The notes under the pieces: generated by a model
The model's database searches: none
Told to the model about the DNA's origin: nothing
Seen by the model: the letters and a program-made list of their open reading frames with translations, nothing else
Translations under genes and position numbers: made by a program
Source: Glandiceps talaboti
Lineage: Eukaryota; Hemichordata; Enteropneusta; Spengelidae
DNA: 64,000 nt
Reading direction: 5' to 3'
Assembly: GCF_964340395.1 (NCBI RefSeq)
Contig: NC_135554.1
Location: forward strand, 6,202,975-6,266,974
Part shown: positions 1 through 49,777 of the stretch, in pieces
Layout of the letters: each line of letters begins with the position of its first letter
Numbering within the stretch: position 1 is the first letter of the stretch

Positions 1-192
1 TGAAAGAACCAGAAATCTGAAGAACCATGATTTTCAGGGAAATTTGTCCCCGAGGTGCATTCTCCTTTAAAGATTAATAACTGCATGGTATTCTCGTGAG
101 GGGAAGCTTAAGGTTGTGAGGAAACGTGTGACAAAATTCTCCAATTTCCAGTAAAACAACGTACACTCATCCAAGTAATAAAGTCGACCTAC

Positions 193-280
193 CCGTCGTT
201 AAGTTTCCCTCTACGTGTGGTCACCACTCCAGTTGGGACACCGAAGTCAAAATGTGACCCGTTTCGAGTCCAAGATACTA
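193..280 (-). CDS. Candidate exon following the EGF exon of the minus-strand gene
   Basis: An open stretch on the minus strand lies between an AG (283-281 region) and a GT-A-G-G-T donor just below 193. It enters in phase 1, the phase in which the upstream EGF exon ends, and would read VSWTRNGSHFDFGVP and onward, which is vaguely Ig-like (a W after a V-S pair). The polypyrimidine tract is weak and the exon ends in phase 2, so the next exon would lie outside the window. This is inference from splice signals and phase only. Confidence 0.3.
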
Positions 281-515
281 CTGGTGCATGTATGTTGTAT
301 ATTTGACAGTTGAGAGTTTGTGAAGATCTCAAAGGTGCATTTATGATCTGGACATCAACATCTATAACTGCCCTGGGAATAGCTGCAGAATAAATGGAAT
401 CATTTTGAAATTCAAACTCATCAGTAATCCCAGTGTATTATACAAGGACTTTTCGTTAACAAGTGAACATAAATAAGGGAAAGAGGTGATACTGAAAAGG
501 AGGACCAGTGACAAG

Positions 516-714
516 TACGATGGACGATACGGTTCGTCAAAATTCAAAATTCGGAAAAAAGATGGCGGAAGGCTCCATCCATTGTATGGTAATTAGAGAT
601 GTAATAAATAAAACACTTCTTTCTATATTTAACAAGTCGTTACACAGGGGACAATACCCCCGACTACGAACAATTTTGAATTCTGAATTTTGAAGAACCG
701 TATCGACCATCGTA
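516..714. mobile_element. MITE-like element with 6-bp target duplication
   Basis: A 199-bp segment has terminal inverted repeats of about 37 bp with only a few mismatches. The left end begins TACGATGGACGATACGG and the right end is CCGTATCGACCATCGTA. It is flanked by the perfect direct repeat GACAAG (510-515 and 715-720). The interior has no convincing coding capacity; the open frames across it are by-products of the inverted repeat. Superfamily not assigned. Confidence 0.8.
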
Positions 715-720
715 GACAAG

Positions 721-1472
721 CCCTTATGTGATCGTAATTGGCTATTACACCACACACACAAGACTAGTTGGACATGTAAATAAACATAGAATATTAGATT
801 TTTGAGCCCGGTCGTCGTTAACACGTCACGACAACACTCACCGGTGCCTTTCATTGCATGATGCTTTCATGGTACCCGGCACGTTTAGAACCGCCATCAT
901 GTTACGTAGTTTGTGTTAGTGAGTGAATGCACCTTCAAGAAAACACCAACTTAAAATGCTAAGTTAATATCAGTGAAAAAGAGATCTAGAGACTACAATA
1001 CACATTTTGGACATTGAGGTCGAAATGCCGCATTTAGTTATATTAGAATCCATCCCCCACCCCACCCCTACCCCCAAAATAGAGGAAAATAGAGAGATTT
1101 AAAAATTCCGTTATTTCAGAAGATTTAAGCTGTACAAGCTATTAAAGTTTAGAAAGAATTGAGGAATTTGATGTTCGGGGAAATCTGTCCCATACTCACA
1201 TTCCACTTTAATTAAAGTTTGTACATGTATAATTATATCAATCTCAAGAATTTGTACAGCCGGAAAATATACATGTTATTTGAAACCTTGTCACTACTAT
1301 ATGTAGTGGGAACAAGTCCTCATTTGTATGTCCAACGGCTGGACAAGTGAAAGTCTTCTCACTGGGGGAATAATATTCATGGCAGTGTTTACATATTCTA
1401 AAATTGGCCTGGTATTATGGTTGTTTTGGAACTGTGTAATTCTTTTTAACACTATAGGGTAATAGAACTTAC
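721..1472. other. Intron or intergenic stretch with no recognised gene
   Basis: This AT-rich stretch contains a short C-rich run near 1050-1075 and nothing else I can name. If the candidate exon at 193-280 is real, this is intronic sequence downstream of the EGF exon on the minus strand. Confidence 0.4.
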
Positions 1473-13172
<11,700 letters not shown>

Positions 13173-13734
13173 GGTGGCGATGGGTTTTGTTCTTGTAGCT
13201 CTGCACTCCAAGGCACTGCTTATAAATGCTATGACCATCCACAAGGAAAGCAGAGGAGCAGTACCAATACATACAGTACTGGTGTTGACGTCGTACACGT
13301 GATCAGTGATGTAGGGAAGTAGGTCGACCACTCTACAGGAAGTGTATTTTAATCGGCGACCAGTTAGAACTTCAGAAAATATTTCCCTACCAGGAAGTTG
13401 TGGATATGTTACGTGGATACGCGTAAATCACTCAGAGTGAAAAAAAAATCTTTTACTTCTGATCACCTGACAACATGCGTGTCATTATGTTGCTTATTTC
13501 ATATTTTTTGTTTTTAAAACACCTGGCATACATTTCTCTTTCCTTCTCCTCTATCTATAATCCTATAGGTCAGTAAGAAGGGATGTAACATAAATAACAA
13601 AATAGGACACGTACGTCACCGCATTTTACGTGGGGCGAGAAACAAAATAAGAAAATTTCTTGGCCTAATGTGAATGCTTACTTTTTCCTTGTCTGTGCTT
13701 TTTTGTAACTTTATTTTTTTTTCCTTTCATTTTT

Positions 13735-13872
<138 letters not shown>

Positions 13873-14169
13873 TTTATATTTATTGATCTATTTTTTTGGA
13901 GGGGTGATATTTGTAGTTGTCGCATTATGCGTACTGAGTATGCATTTAAAATTTCTTGCAAGAGGCATATTTCGAACCTGGTACTACATAATGATTCAAT
14001 GATACATAAATCAGTAGATGTGAATGAAGAAAAGTGTCTAGGAAACCCTATTGTAGGAAGTCAACTTACCTAGCAACCGTACTATTCAAAAGACTACTCT
14101 AATGTCATGGAAGATACGTATTGTGAATAATATAATAATTGTCGAATGTATGTTTATTGTTATTTTATG

Positions 14170-14545
14170 TAGGCCTAAAAAATGTGTTGTTCCGGTTACC
14201 CGGCCCCACTTATTTCTTCACTGCCGACCCTAACTTTCTTTCACGTATTCAAGAGAAAAAAATAATACAAGCGCGAAAATTGTCTCGCGAGAAATACTAG
14301 ATGCGGAAACTGACATCAACTTTAAAAAGACAATATAAAACTGTTCTTCCAATCTGTAATGACTGTACATCTGATGGGAAGAAACTGATAACACAGAGAC
14401 CATATGAAAAACAACGGAAACCATAACTACCTGAACTAGACACTCACATATGAAAAAAATAAACAACAAAAAATGTCTACCTACGTACCCTCACATATTC
14501 TAAAACTGAGCGTAATCGGAGCCACGCAAAATTTGTTTAGGCCTA
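14170..14545 (-). mobile_element. MITE-like element with TAGGCCTA ends, copy 1
   Basis: Both ends are TAGGCCTAAA-type inverted repeats. The interior matches, in the opposite orientation, the segment 49192-49580, including CTACCTACGTACCCT/AGGGTGGGGTAGGTAG-like and TGTACATCTGATGG-like blocks. Non-coding. Confidence 0.7.
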
Positions 14546-15071
14546 GGTCCGGGATAAACGTCAAACTTCTCATGCACCTAATCTAATAGGGAACTTGCAA
14601 TTCAACGCAAAGGACTATGGGATTATCTGTGGTTATCGTAATACCTAATCTGGAGCTACTGATAAAATTAATCTCCCACAATTGTCAGGGTAATTATGAA
14701 TTGATTATTTGTGGTTACAAACAATGTATCAACACTGTTTACAATACTAATTGATTAGTATTTATTATCACATTTCACATGCTGCAACATTCAACATGGC
14801 GGGTTTGCAAGTTCCCTATTGCATTGAAGTCGACACAAGCCCAGAATGAAAACGATCTGGAATAATCGTCGAATCTAATCTCTGTAATTTAATGAATATT
14901 TCTATAACTAATTTAATATATTTCAATAAATAGTTTTGAAATTTGAGTGTGAAGTATGTTTGAAATATTCGGTATTGAACTTCATCCTTGAAGGTTTAAA
15001 GTTGCATGCAGTAAGGTTCAGATTTCGTTATTTTTTATTTTTTTTTGTGGTTTGTTAGTTTGGTTGGTTGT

Positions 15072-15283
15072 TTGTTTGTATGTATGTATGTATGTATGTA
15101 TGTATGTATGTATGTATGTGTGTGTGTATGTATGTATGTATGTATGTATGTATGTATGTATGTATGTATGTACGTACGTACGATGTATGTATGTATGTAT
15201 GTATGTATGTATGTATATACTATGATGTATGTATGTATGTATGTATGTATGTATGTATGTATGTATGTATGTATGTATGTTTG
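15072..15283. repeat. (GTAT)n microsatellite
   Basis: Long tract of TGTA tetranucleotides with small interruptions at about 15119-15127 and 15171-15184. The cysteine/methionine/tyrosine open frames over it are not genes. Confidence 0.95.
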
Positions 15284-15494
15284 TTGTTACTTTTGTTTGT
15301 ACTGTTGCAGTTTTAAATTTCAACTCTATTTACAACTTTTGTATGCGATAATTCTAAAGAGGTGGGATTTGCCGATGGAACGAGTTTAGCCAGTACTGTG
15401 CGTGTTTAGGTCTTTTTCTAGACAACTCTGGTGTACCTAAACTTTGAATTGTCGTCATGTTATGCTAAAAATATCGCTTCCCATTTTTTGTGCT

Positions 15495-15560
15495 ACAGCC
15501 AAATAAAATAAACGGTGTGTTTCCGATAACATGACCGACCCTAGTTTAAACTGCCGACCC
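15495..15560. repeat. Dispersed repeat fragment (ACCGACCCTAG type)
   Basis: About 60 bp match, inverted, the segment 5948-6010 (AGGGTCGG twice, then GTTATCGGA). The element at 14170-14545 contains a related block (GGTTACCCGGCCCC then CTGCCGACCCTAA), so this is one repeat family in the region. Confidence 0.6.
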
Positions 15561-16782
15561 TAAACATTTGTTTATAAGAAAAAGTAAAATATGATAATAT
15601 ACTTATATTTCCCTGTAGATTTTCTTTCCAAAGTATCTTTGGTGAATTTTAAAAATAAAATCACATTCCAGAGAGAAACCATGTCATTTCGGCCTATAAC
15701 AGCACAGTCTGCATATTATGTTTTTCTACTTCTGAATTACATATGTCTTCATTTACTTCTTTTACACCTCATCAACTGTTACGGAAATATTGTGACCAAC
15801 GAGTATCTTGTCTTTGGGTGGAAGTAAATGAAGAATTGTAAAATAAAATAAAAATTCGACCTACCTACCCTATTTTTTGAAGTCATGCTTCTTTTGCCAG
15901 TACATATACTACCTTATTAAAAGTACATTATTGTGTTACACAGAAACAGGAGGCGTACACATAAAGTGCTATATCAACAATTATACTCAATCGAGGTCTC
16001 CATTCGTGATGTGACCTGTACTTGTAAGGTCAACAAGATTATTGACATTGTTGATAATTCGTTAGCCACACCCACCTGTGGAATGAAGTAAGCTCACATC
16101 ATGGCACTACAAGTTCCATAAATTTACATTATAGATATTACAATATATAAACAGGGGATAAAATTTAAAGTTTCATTGGTCGACTGTCGGGATGTATTAT
16201 CTGCAAAGAAATTACCTCTACTTGACCTTACAATCTAATGTACTTCGTGTTATTATGCGGATATAGTTGTAGTATCCTAGATATAAGGAAATAGAGAGAT
16301 CCCTCTCTATCTATCTCGCACTATCAGCAAAGTCGAGGGTTTGACTCTGGCTCCATTGTTCTCTCCAAGTTTTCTTTACTTGTTGCATATATGTCAAACA
16401 AGATTAAACACCCAGTAGTACTCTTTACACTGTTTCATACATCAGAATACATATCTCCATACTTTACCCGTAGACCATAGTTGTATTTGCACAATATAAA
16501 CTTACTATCCGAAACGTACAGGGTTCAGGTTCATGGACCCAATGTCAGATATCGAAACTCAGTCTTTTGTTCCTGTCTTAACTTTGATTGGTCGATTATT
16601 GTATTTTCTATTATTTATTATTGGAGCACAAACTATAAATCCAAAATTTTTCAACTTGTGCTGTAACTTGGATCGTGGCATTTAGTTACTGTAGGGGTAA
16701 AGGTTTGATGATTTTTTGTTAATTTTTCATCAAATGGGTCATGTGATGACAGCCCTATAATTTTACTAACAGAAGTGTAGAA

Positions 16783-16997
16783 TATATATATAAGTGGTTT
16801 ATTTACCCAAGCGTATAAAATGATTACAAAATAATGGTAACAAAAATCAAAAGAGAGAAGGGTAAATGGGGAGTCAAGAAATAGCTTACAGCTAGTCTAG
16901 CCTGATCCCCGACATTGTATATTGCGAATGAAAAACAATAAGAGGGTTCAGTCATTAAGATGACTGAAAACATAACTGGGAGAAAAAAAAATCACAC

Positions 16998-17029
<32 letters not shown>

Positions 17030-17230
17030 TCATATACATATACATATACATGTACACACAAAAAATCATTTTTACTACATGAAAAAGTCTAATACAATAA
17101 ACGAAAAGTCAATACATCTGTAAGTTTACAATTTAATCACCTGTACTGCTCTACTAAATATTGTTTCAGAGATTTCCTAAAAATATGTTGGGAATTTTTC
17201 GATCTGATTTGAATAGGAATATCATTCCAA
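16783..17230 (-). mobile_element. 5'-truncated LINE 3' end inserted in the left arm
   Basis: Read on the minus strand, the segment begins with the C-terminal tail of a non-LTR retrotransposon reverse transcriptase (WNDIPIQIRSKNSQHIFRKS and on to a stop), then a 3' UTR ending in TATA-type repeats. It is flanked by AGAA on both sides (16779-16782, 17231-17234). The right arm keeps the empty site with a single AGAA (inverse, near 21052), which proves insertion after the arms arose. Confidence 0.8.
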
Positions 17231-17589
17231 AGAATGGTGACGTATTTATGTTATTTTATTTGTTTGAGGTCAAGGATTTCTGTTATTATCAAGTTTATTT
17301 TGGGAATGCGTCACACGTGGAAGTGTAAAAAATGTAAAATTAGGAAGTGTACGCATTCTTGGAAAACTGGTTTTCCCCTTTTTTCAGGGAAAAAATTGAA
17401 CGATTCTGATAAACTTTATCAACCACATGAAATTAGAGAATTCTAAATGTCTCGATCACACTTTATGTTTTTGTGGATTTCATAATTTTGCTAGATGACA
17501 TGTTCGTGAAACGTATTTTGGTTTCAAAATTCAAAACTTCGTCTGGAAACACCTTCAAATTGACAGTTTTCAGTCAGTTCCCATCGGAT

Positions 17590-17915
17590 TTACTTTGAGA
17601 ATTTTCGGGTATTTCTGGTGTTCACATACAATGTGATAAAACGTATCATTTTATATGATTGCGCGTTATTAATGACTATATTTGATTGTATGTAATTTGT
17701 AACAAAAAAGGTTAAGCGAGACGTAAAAAACGTGCTGCCTAATTGAAACTGTATATAGTCACTCTGTTTTCGTAGTAACTCGATCCATTGTGCAGGGTAT
17801 GGAGAGATATTTAATAATGGCTTTTCTATTATTCGATCCAATTGTAACTTTTTGTGTTGTGACAATGTTTGCATTTGTTTACTTATATTTTCCCCAATTT
17901 CTATAAGTCCTGAAT
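17590..17915 (-). CDS. Candidate exon, unidentified protein
   Basis: Open on the minus strand from an acceptor after a pyrimidine-rich run (AG at 17917-17916, or 17911-17910). Either acceptor continues in phase 1 from the candidate exon ending at 19362. It reads SGLIEIGENISKQMQTLSQH and on through a helical Lys/Leu-rich stretch, then a less convincing tail to a stop at 17590. I do not recognise it. It lies between the two inverted arms. Confidence 0.35.
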
Positions 17916-19361
17916 CTTGAGTCAAAGAATAAACGAATAAAATGCCTTTAAAAGAACTTGAATGAATATAATAGAAAAAGATTCGCCATACTGTATTTAT
18001 TTAGATGATTTATATAACACTTACAGACTTTATATCCAAGTAATGAGAAAAAATTGTAACTTTTCATTTTTATTTTCATAACGATGTGCTCGTTGTTTTT
18101 GAAATTGCATCATCTTATAGTAATAGTAGTATACTTCAAAAATAACAAAAAAAACCACCAAATTAACCGAAATATTTCCAATAAAAAAATGTTGTCTACT
18201 TATGATTTCTCGGAAAATAAACTAAAATAACGGATCTGTGTAACTTCCTTTAATGTCAACTTAATGGAAATTCAATGCAGCAACAATAAAAAGCTGTGAT
18301 TAATATATTCAATGATAAATATTGCCATAACATTTCGTTGACGGTGTTGTTGTTTTTCACCAAGCAATATGACATGCATTTCAATGTAGATTGATTTCAG
18401 AAAACGCCCTCTGTGGTGATTTTATGAGAGTGTGATATATTGGGGGGGGGGGGGGGGTTCCCCTTTGTAATGAAAAATACCTAAGCATATACAAACCAAC
18501 ATTAGGCCTGGTATACCGTCCCAATCTATATAGTTGCAGTCACTCCTACATCTTAGTTATTTTAACATCAAAGTGACCATACTGTGGAATTTTCTCACCT
18601 AGATAGTGGTGTTAGAAATAACCCTTGTTTCAAACTTTAAAATAGATTGTATACAACAATTAAAGAAATACAAATGTGCGTCTGCAACAGTTTTCGAGGT
18701 CCCACTGGTTTTCTTTTTTGTGTTGAGGGGACAGAAAGTTGTGCAAATGTATCTATTGTATTCCAACTTTATAAGTTGTGTTCCCCTCCAGTTGGCGCTA
18801 ATTTTCACCAAATACACTTCAATGAACCTGCTATCACAGTTACGAGTACAAAACAGATCAATTAAAAGTAAAATCGCTTTTGTAGGATGAGAACTAAAAT
18901 AGCTCAACCCCCCCACCCCCTGTAAAAGAATTGTGTTTTACCTTACATTGAACTATTGATCTCACTCCTTACTTTTAAGTTTCTTGTCAAAGTATTTGTA
19001 AACGATGACCTAACAGTTTCGATTAAAGGTTCTTACTAATAACTATGTCTTTATCGAATGAAAGTGATGTGTTTGATTTTTTATAATACTAATGTTTACA
19101 GTGAGAGTAAGAAATAAATACCATGCAGTGGTAAGCAGGGTTGTCGCTCTATGCATGACAAACAACAGTTGCCGTAAAGTCAATATATAGCAGAAAGACA
19201 AGATATTCAATAAAAAAATCTCGGCTGTAATGTAATTTTACATATATCCGAATGGTATACCATACAAGTTTCTTGCGTCTCGATTTAAAGATCAAAGTAC
19301 AATTTAAGTCTATTCTACGCTGCAAAATCCAAGAAAAGTCAAGACGGTCAGAATAACTTAC

Positions 19362-19466
19362 CAGATTCCTTGATTTCAAACTGAAAAGCGAATAACTCCC
19401 CCACCAGGAAATTTGTGATCTTTCGCCTGACTGCTGCTTCGTTTATGAATAGACGTTGGGGAGACC
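19362..19466 (-). CDS. Candidate exon, unidentified protein
   Basis: Acceptor with a good pyrimidine tract (AG at 19468-19467) and a GTAAGT donor. The exon is 105 nt, phase 1-1. It encodes SPQRLFINEAAVRRKITNFL and on to GELFAFQFEIKES, a plausible amphipathic helix. Further upstream, the minus strand at about 19811-19650 has an open frame starting MKPVNVTQLDDTILCVEIES that could be a first exon, but I could not fix a donor. Not recognised. Confidence 0.4.
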
Positions 19467-21624
19467 CTGGTTTATGAAAGGAAATCGAAGGGGCGTTTCT
19501 TTCTACCTCACTTCCGGCAATTAATATCCCATCATGATTCTTGTGTATGTGATCACGAGTGGTTAGGTGGATAAGTATCGTAGATTGTATTTTTTTGTAT
19601 ACGGATGTATAATAAACGCGCCAAAAGAAGTTGCGCGCCAATTTCTTCTCAGACGTTTGAGACGACTGGTAATTTGTCAGCCAAACTCAGAGGAAATTTG
19701 CACAATTCGTACGTCCTAATTCGAACACACGAAAAAGACTGACACTTTTCACTTTCAATTTCTACACAAAGAATCGTGTCATCCAATTGGGTAACATTCA
19801 CTGGTTTCATTAAATGAGAAATCCTAAGATATATACGAACGTGCAACAACAAAAAAGATTTCGGCAGGAAAAAAGTATAACTATTTACACAGATCTGAAT
19901 TTAATAATACCATAGGGTATATGGTAATACGAGGTTATAAAAAACAAGAAGTATCACCCATGATCGATTAGATTACACAGCAAGAGATACACACTTAAAA
20001 TATAATCCAACCACACCGCGTCCGGATGTAAATATTCAACCCAGTTGTCTTCACAACGACATACAGTCCCCACATTAAAACTCTATACTCTTTCTGGTTT
20101 CGTAGTACCATAAAGAACTAATCAAAGTCGAACATTTTACCATTAATCTGGCTAACGGTACGGTATGGTGCTTGGCGAAGGGTAAACGACGCATGTCAGT
20201 AGTAATCCATCACTAATTCCGTTCTACTTCCTTCAGACAATCGCTCATTAATATCAATTAGTACATCTGTACTAATGAACTAAAATCACATGGCGACGAG
20301 ATGACGTCATATTTTTAAATGAACGCTGTTGGGGGGAGCACTGAGTTTTGTTCTAGAGTACAACGTCACGGTCTTGACTAGACGTAATGTGTGAATATAA
20401 ACGTAGTGTAAAACTTAACACGATCGTATTGGAACTAGACTATTATCATCTTTATGAGATCAAACAAACCAAGATATTTGTAAGAATGATACTATTATAA
20501 ACTACATATTTATGCAATCCGTATTTTACTCACATTCATTTACTGCAAACCTGGAAAAATTTTCCCTACACTTATTTCCCTGAAAAACAAGAACGCAAAA
20601 ATAAGCAGTGACTAAAGTCGTTTTCTGGTAATTATCTAAAAAATAGTCTGAGAACTAGCTGAAGGCTGTAAAATCGAAAAAGTTTCTTCGAGTAACGAAA
20701 ATATATCTAGTCGTCAAAATAACATGTCCCATTATATATATTTCTACCGTAACAACATTAATATGTACAGACACCTAACATGGAGAGTTTAAAGGGGGGG
20801 GGGGTGATGATAATCATAAAATCCACAAAAACATACAGTATGATCGAGACATTTAGAATTTTCTAATTTCACTTGGTTGATAGAGTTTATTAGAATCGTT
20901 CAAATTTTTCCCCGGAAAAAAAGGAGAAAATCAGCTTTCCAAGACATTTTACATTTATTACACTTTCGCTTGTGACGCATTCCCAAAATAAACTTGATAA
21001 TAACAGAAATCCTTGACCTCAAACAAAATATCATAAATACGTCACCATTCTACACGTCTGTTAGTAAAACGATAAGTCTGTTATAACGTGATCCATTGGT
21101 GAAATGCGAACAAAAAAAACCCGTCCAACCTTTCCCCTTCAGTAACTAAATGCTATGATCCAAGTTAGAGCACACAAGTTGAGAAATTTTGAATGTATAG
21201 TTTGTGCTCCACTTCGTTATACGTATTTACAATACAATAATAAATAATTGAAAATACAATAATATCGACCAATCAACGAACAAAAGACTGAGTTTGGATA
21301 TCTGACATTGGGTTAATGAACCTGAACCGTGTACGTTTCGGATAGTATATTTCGCAAATACAACTACAGTCTACGGGTACGGTATGGAGATATATATTCT
21401 GATGTATGAAACAGTGTAAAGAGTACTACTTGGTGTTTATTGTTGTTTGACATATATGCAACAAGTAAAGAAAAAGAGAACAATGGAGCCAGAGTCAAAC
21501 CCGCGACTTAGCTGAAAGTGCGAGATAGATAGTGAGGGTTCACTCTATTTCCTTATATCTAGGGCACTGCAGCTTCATCATCATTAATTAATAACCCGAA
21601 TTAAATTAAATTTAAGGTCAAACA

Positions 21625-21869
21625 CAATCTGATTAAAATCCGATGTAGATGTCGGCCAATCGTTCATTGCTATTTTACCTTCGTTATTTTGCCTGAATTG
21701 ACCTTCTTGGTACATGTTTATATTTTTTAGCCTGATCGCCGTAGAGGAGGCGATCAGGGACAGGGTAAAAATGTAAACATGTACCAAGAAGGTCAATTCA
21801 GGCAAAATAACGAAGGTAAAATAGCAATGAACGATTAGCCGACATCTACATCGGATTTTAATCAGATTG
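21625..21869. mobile_element. Mutator-like MITE with about 105-bp inverted ends and 10-bp target duplication
   Basis: Near-perfect inverted arms of about 105 bp start CAATCTGATTAAAATCCGAT and surround a loop of about 35 bp. The direct repeat AGGTCAAACA flanks both sides (21615-21624, 21870-21879). Long ends plus a 9-11-bp duplication are typical of Mutator-like elements; the assignment is inference. The left arm of the large inverted duplication lacks it. The terminal motif recurs at 30272-30723. Confidence 0.8.
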
Positions 21870-22055
21870 AGGTCAAACAGAAGTCATTTCCTTGCAGATA
21901 TTACATCCCAACAGTCGATCAATGAAACTTACAGTTTAATCCCCCTCCCCCCGGTTTGATGTTGGAACTCATGATGTGAGCTTATACTTCATTCCACAGG
22001 TGGGCGTGGTTAACGAATTATCTGTCTGTCAATAATCTTGTTGACCTTACAAGTA

Positions 22056-22356
22056 AGTATCTGACAAGTTGACGATGTTGGACAAGTCGCCATTTGTCCG
22101 AAAACTTGAGACTTGAGTCGTGATACAATTTCTTAGCAGCCTCGAACATTGTAAATGTTTATGGTATGTTCTGATCCATAGAAGAAGAGGCACAACTCCG
22201 CGTACGAGGACGAAAGGTCATGACCTTAGTAGTTGGGGATTGGCATGGCAGTCAGGTTGTGTGTGTGTGTGTGTCAGCGTTCATTAGGAACTTGAACGTC
22301 TTTTGATCACCAGTACTCAGATTTCCGACATAAAGACATGCCAGGACATTCTCAAT
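22056..22356 (+). promoter_or_regulatory. POLL 5' flank, probable promoter and 5' UTR
   Basis: About 300 bp separate the right inverted arm from the POLL start codon. It contains a (GT)n tract at about 22258-22274. No TATA box at a convincing distance; transcription start unknown. Called by position only. Confidence 0.4.
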
Positions 22357-48291
<25,935 letters not shown>

Positions 48292-49070
48292 AATAATTAT
48301 AGGAACTTCTATAGTGAGTATTTCAAAATGATTCTGTGATTCTAAGAACTATTGAGAGTATTTTAGCATAATTCTAGGAACTCCTATTGAGAGTATTTAC
48401 AAATAATTCAAGGAAGTCCTATACAGAATATTTAAAATGATTCTAGGAACTCCTATAGTGAGTATTTAAAATTAATTCTAGGTACTCATATACATGTAGT
48501 AAGTATTTAAAATTAATTCTAGGAATCTCTGTACAGTATTTTAAAATAATTCTTGAGTGTTTTTGAAAATAATTGTAGGAATTCCCATAGAGAGTATTTT
48601 AAAATAATTGAAGGAACTCCTATAGAAAGTATTTTGCAGTAATTCTATGAACTCTTGTTAAAATGACAATGTAAAGATATTATGGATGATTGTAGACCTT
48701 CTTTTGAGAGATTTGTGTGAAAATTAAAGATTTTAAAGGTTTCCTATTGTGAAAATGTCATGAAATAATTGTTGAACTGTTGTAAAAGAGAAAACTAGTG
48801 GTTTCTAAATTTGCATTGATATGAGGTGGTTGTTAAGGGCCTTGATATGACAGACCATGTTACCTTCAAAGTGCCTTGATATGATTAACAGACAGACCAT
48901 GTCAGATTGTTGTAAAATAGTCAGTCTCTAGTATATCTCGTCATTGTAATTTTTCCATTGTAATGTTACTACTCTTTTTAGTTACCAGCAGTGTCTTTGT
49001 CCTTTATGTGTTTTTTAAAGTAATGTAACCATCTTAATTTGACCATTAGGTCACAACCTTTGTAAATAAA
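48292..49070 (+). other. POLL 3' UTR region with about 45-bp degenerate repeat
   Basis: From 48292 to about 48660 there are about eight diverged units around AATTCTAGGAACTCCTATAG and AGTATTTAAAAT. A candidate polyadenylation signal AATAAA lies at 49065-49070; ATTAAA near 48724 is an alternative. Confidence 0.5.
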
Positions 49071-49191
49071 CAGATATTATTATATGATTAACTGACAGAC
49101 AATGTTACCTTCAAAGTGTGAACCTAGAATCTTTGTCTTGAGGTGATTTATCATAAAAGCAAATTTATAGGAGCAACACCTGGCCAAAAGT

Positions 49192-49580
49192 TAGGCCTAA
49201 TAAAAAAAACTGTGTGGTTCAGGTTACACTCAATTTCAGAATAGGGTGGGGTAGGTAGATTTTATATTTTATTTTATTTTATTTTATTATATATTTTTTT
49301 CATGTGTGAGTGTCTAGTTCAGGTTTTCCATTTTTTTCCAAGTGGTCTCTGTGTTATTTATTTCTTCTTATTGGATGTACAGCCATTACAGTTTTGAAGA
49401 ACAGTTATATATTTCTTTTGTAGTTGCTGCTAGTTTCCGCATCCATTATTTCTGGCGACACTTCACAATTTTCATGATTTTATTATTTTTTTCTCAAATA
49501 CTTAAAAAAAAGTTTAGGATTGGCAGGGAAAATAGGTAGGGTAGGGTAATCGGAACCAAGCAATTATTGTTTCTAGGCCT
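49192..49580 (+). mobile_element. MITE-like element with TAGGCCTA ends, copy 2
   Basis: Inverted counterpart of 14170-14545. The 11-bp string TATCATAAAAG occurs at 49149-49159 and 49581-49591; it may be a target duplication if the element starts earlier than I set it. Confidence 0.65.
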
Positions 49581-49777
49581 TATCATAAAAGTTTAGTAAT
49601 ACTAATAGGGATAATTATCTGTTGAGGTATATTTGATAGTGACTAAATTTGAAAAATTGATATCATATAGCATCAATTTTTGGGTGGGTATGGGTTTGGG
49701 ATCATGACAGTGCAGAAGCCAAACTGTAGTCTTCCTCTAATTCTGAACAACCATTCATATTTTACAGAGGTTTTTTT

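Larger units (their letters stand above)
17491..20807. other. Spacer between the inverted arms
   Basis: Single-copy 3.3-kb sequence containing the unidentified minus-strand candidate exons, a G17 run near 18441-18458 and a G-run near 20796. Nothing else recognised. Confidence 0.5.
16019..22055. repeat. Large inverted duplication (about 1-kb arms, 3.3-kb spacer)
   Basis: The left arm is 16019 to about 17490 and the right arm about 20808-22055. The outer ends both begin TACTTGTAAGGTCAACAAGA when read inward. Colinear matches run through the arms: the CACCTGTGGAATGAAGT block, the GAACCTGAACC block, and GGAATGCGTCACA with CAAGTTTATTTTGGGA. Apart from private insertions (16783-17230 left, 21625-21869 right), each arm is about 1.0 kb. 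No target duplication is obvious at the outer ends. It may be a transposon with long inverted ends or an inverted segmental duplication. Confidence 0.8.

Noticed and set aside
537-854. 105-codon minus-strand open frame
   Set aside because: Spans the MITE at 516-714; composition reflects its inverted ends and no splice context supports it.
18599-18916. Minus-strand open frame sharing an SHPTKA-like peptide with 57358-57603
   Set aside because: The similarity comes from about 50 bp of shared non-coding sequence ending TTTTGTAGGATGAGAAC; not a gene family.
22303-22356. Upstream in-frame extension of POLL
   Set aside because: It starts with TTG, not ATG; the first in-frame ATG is 22357.
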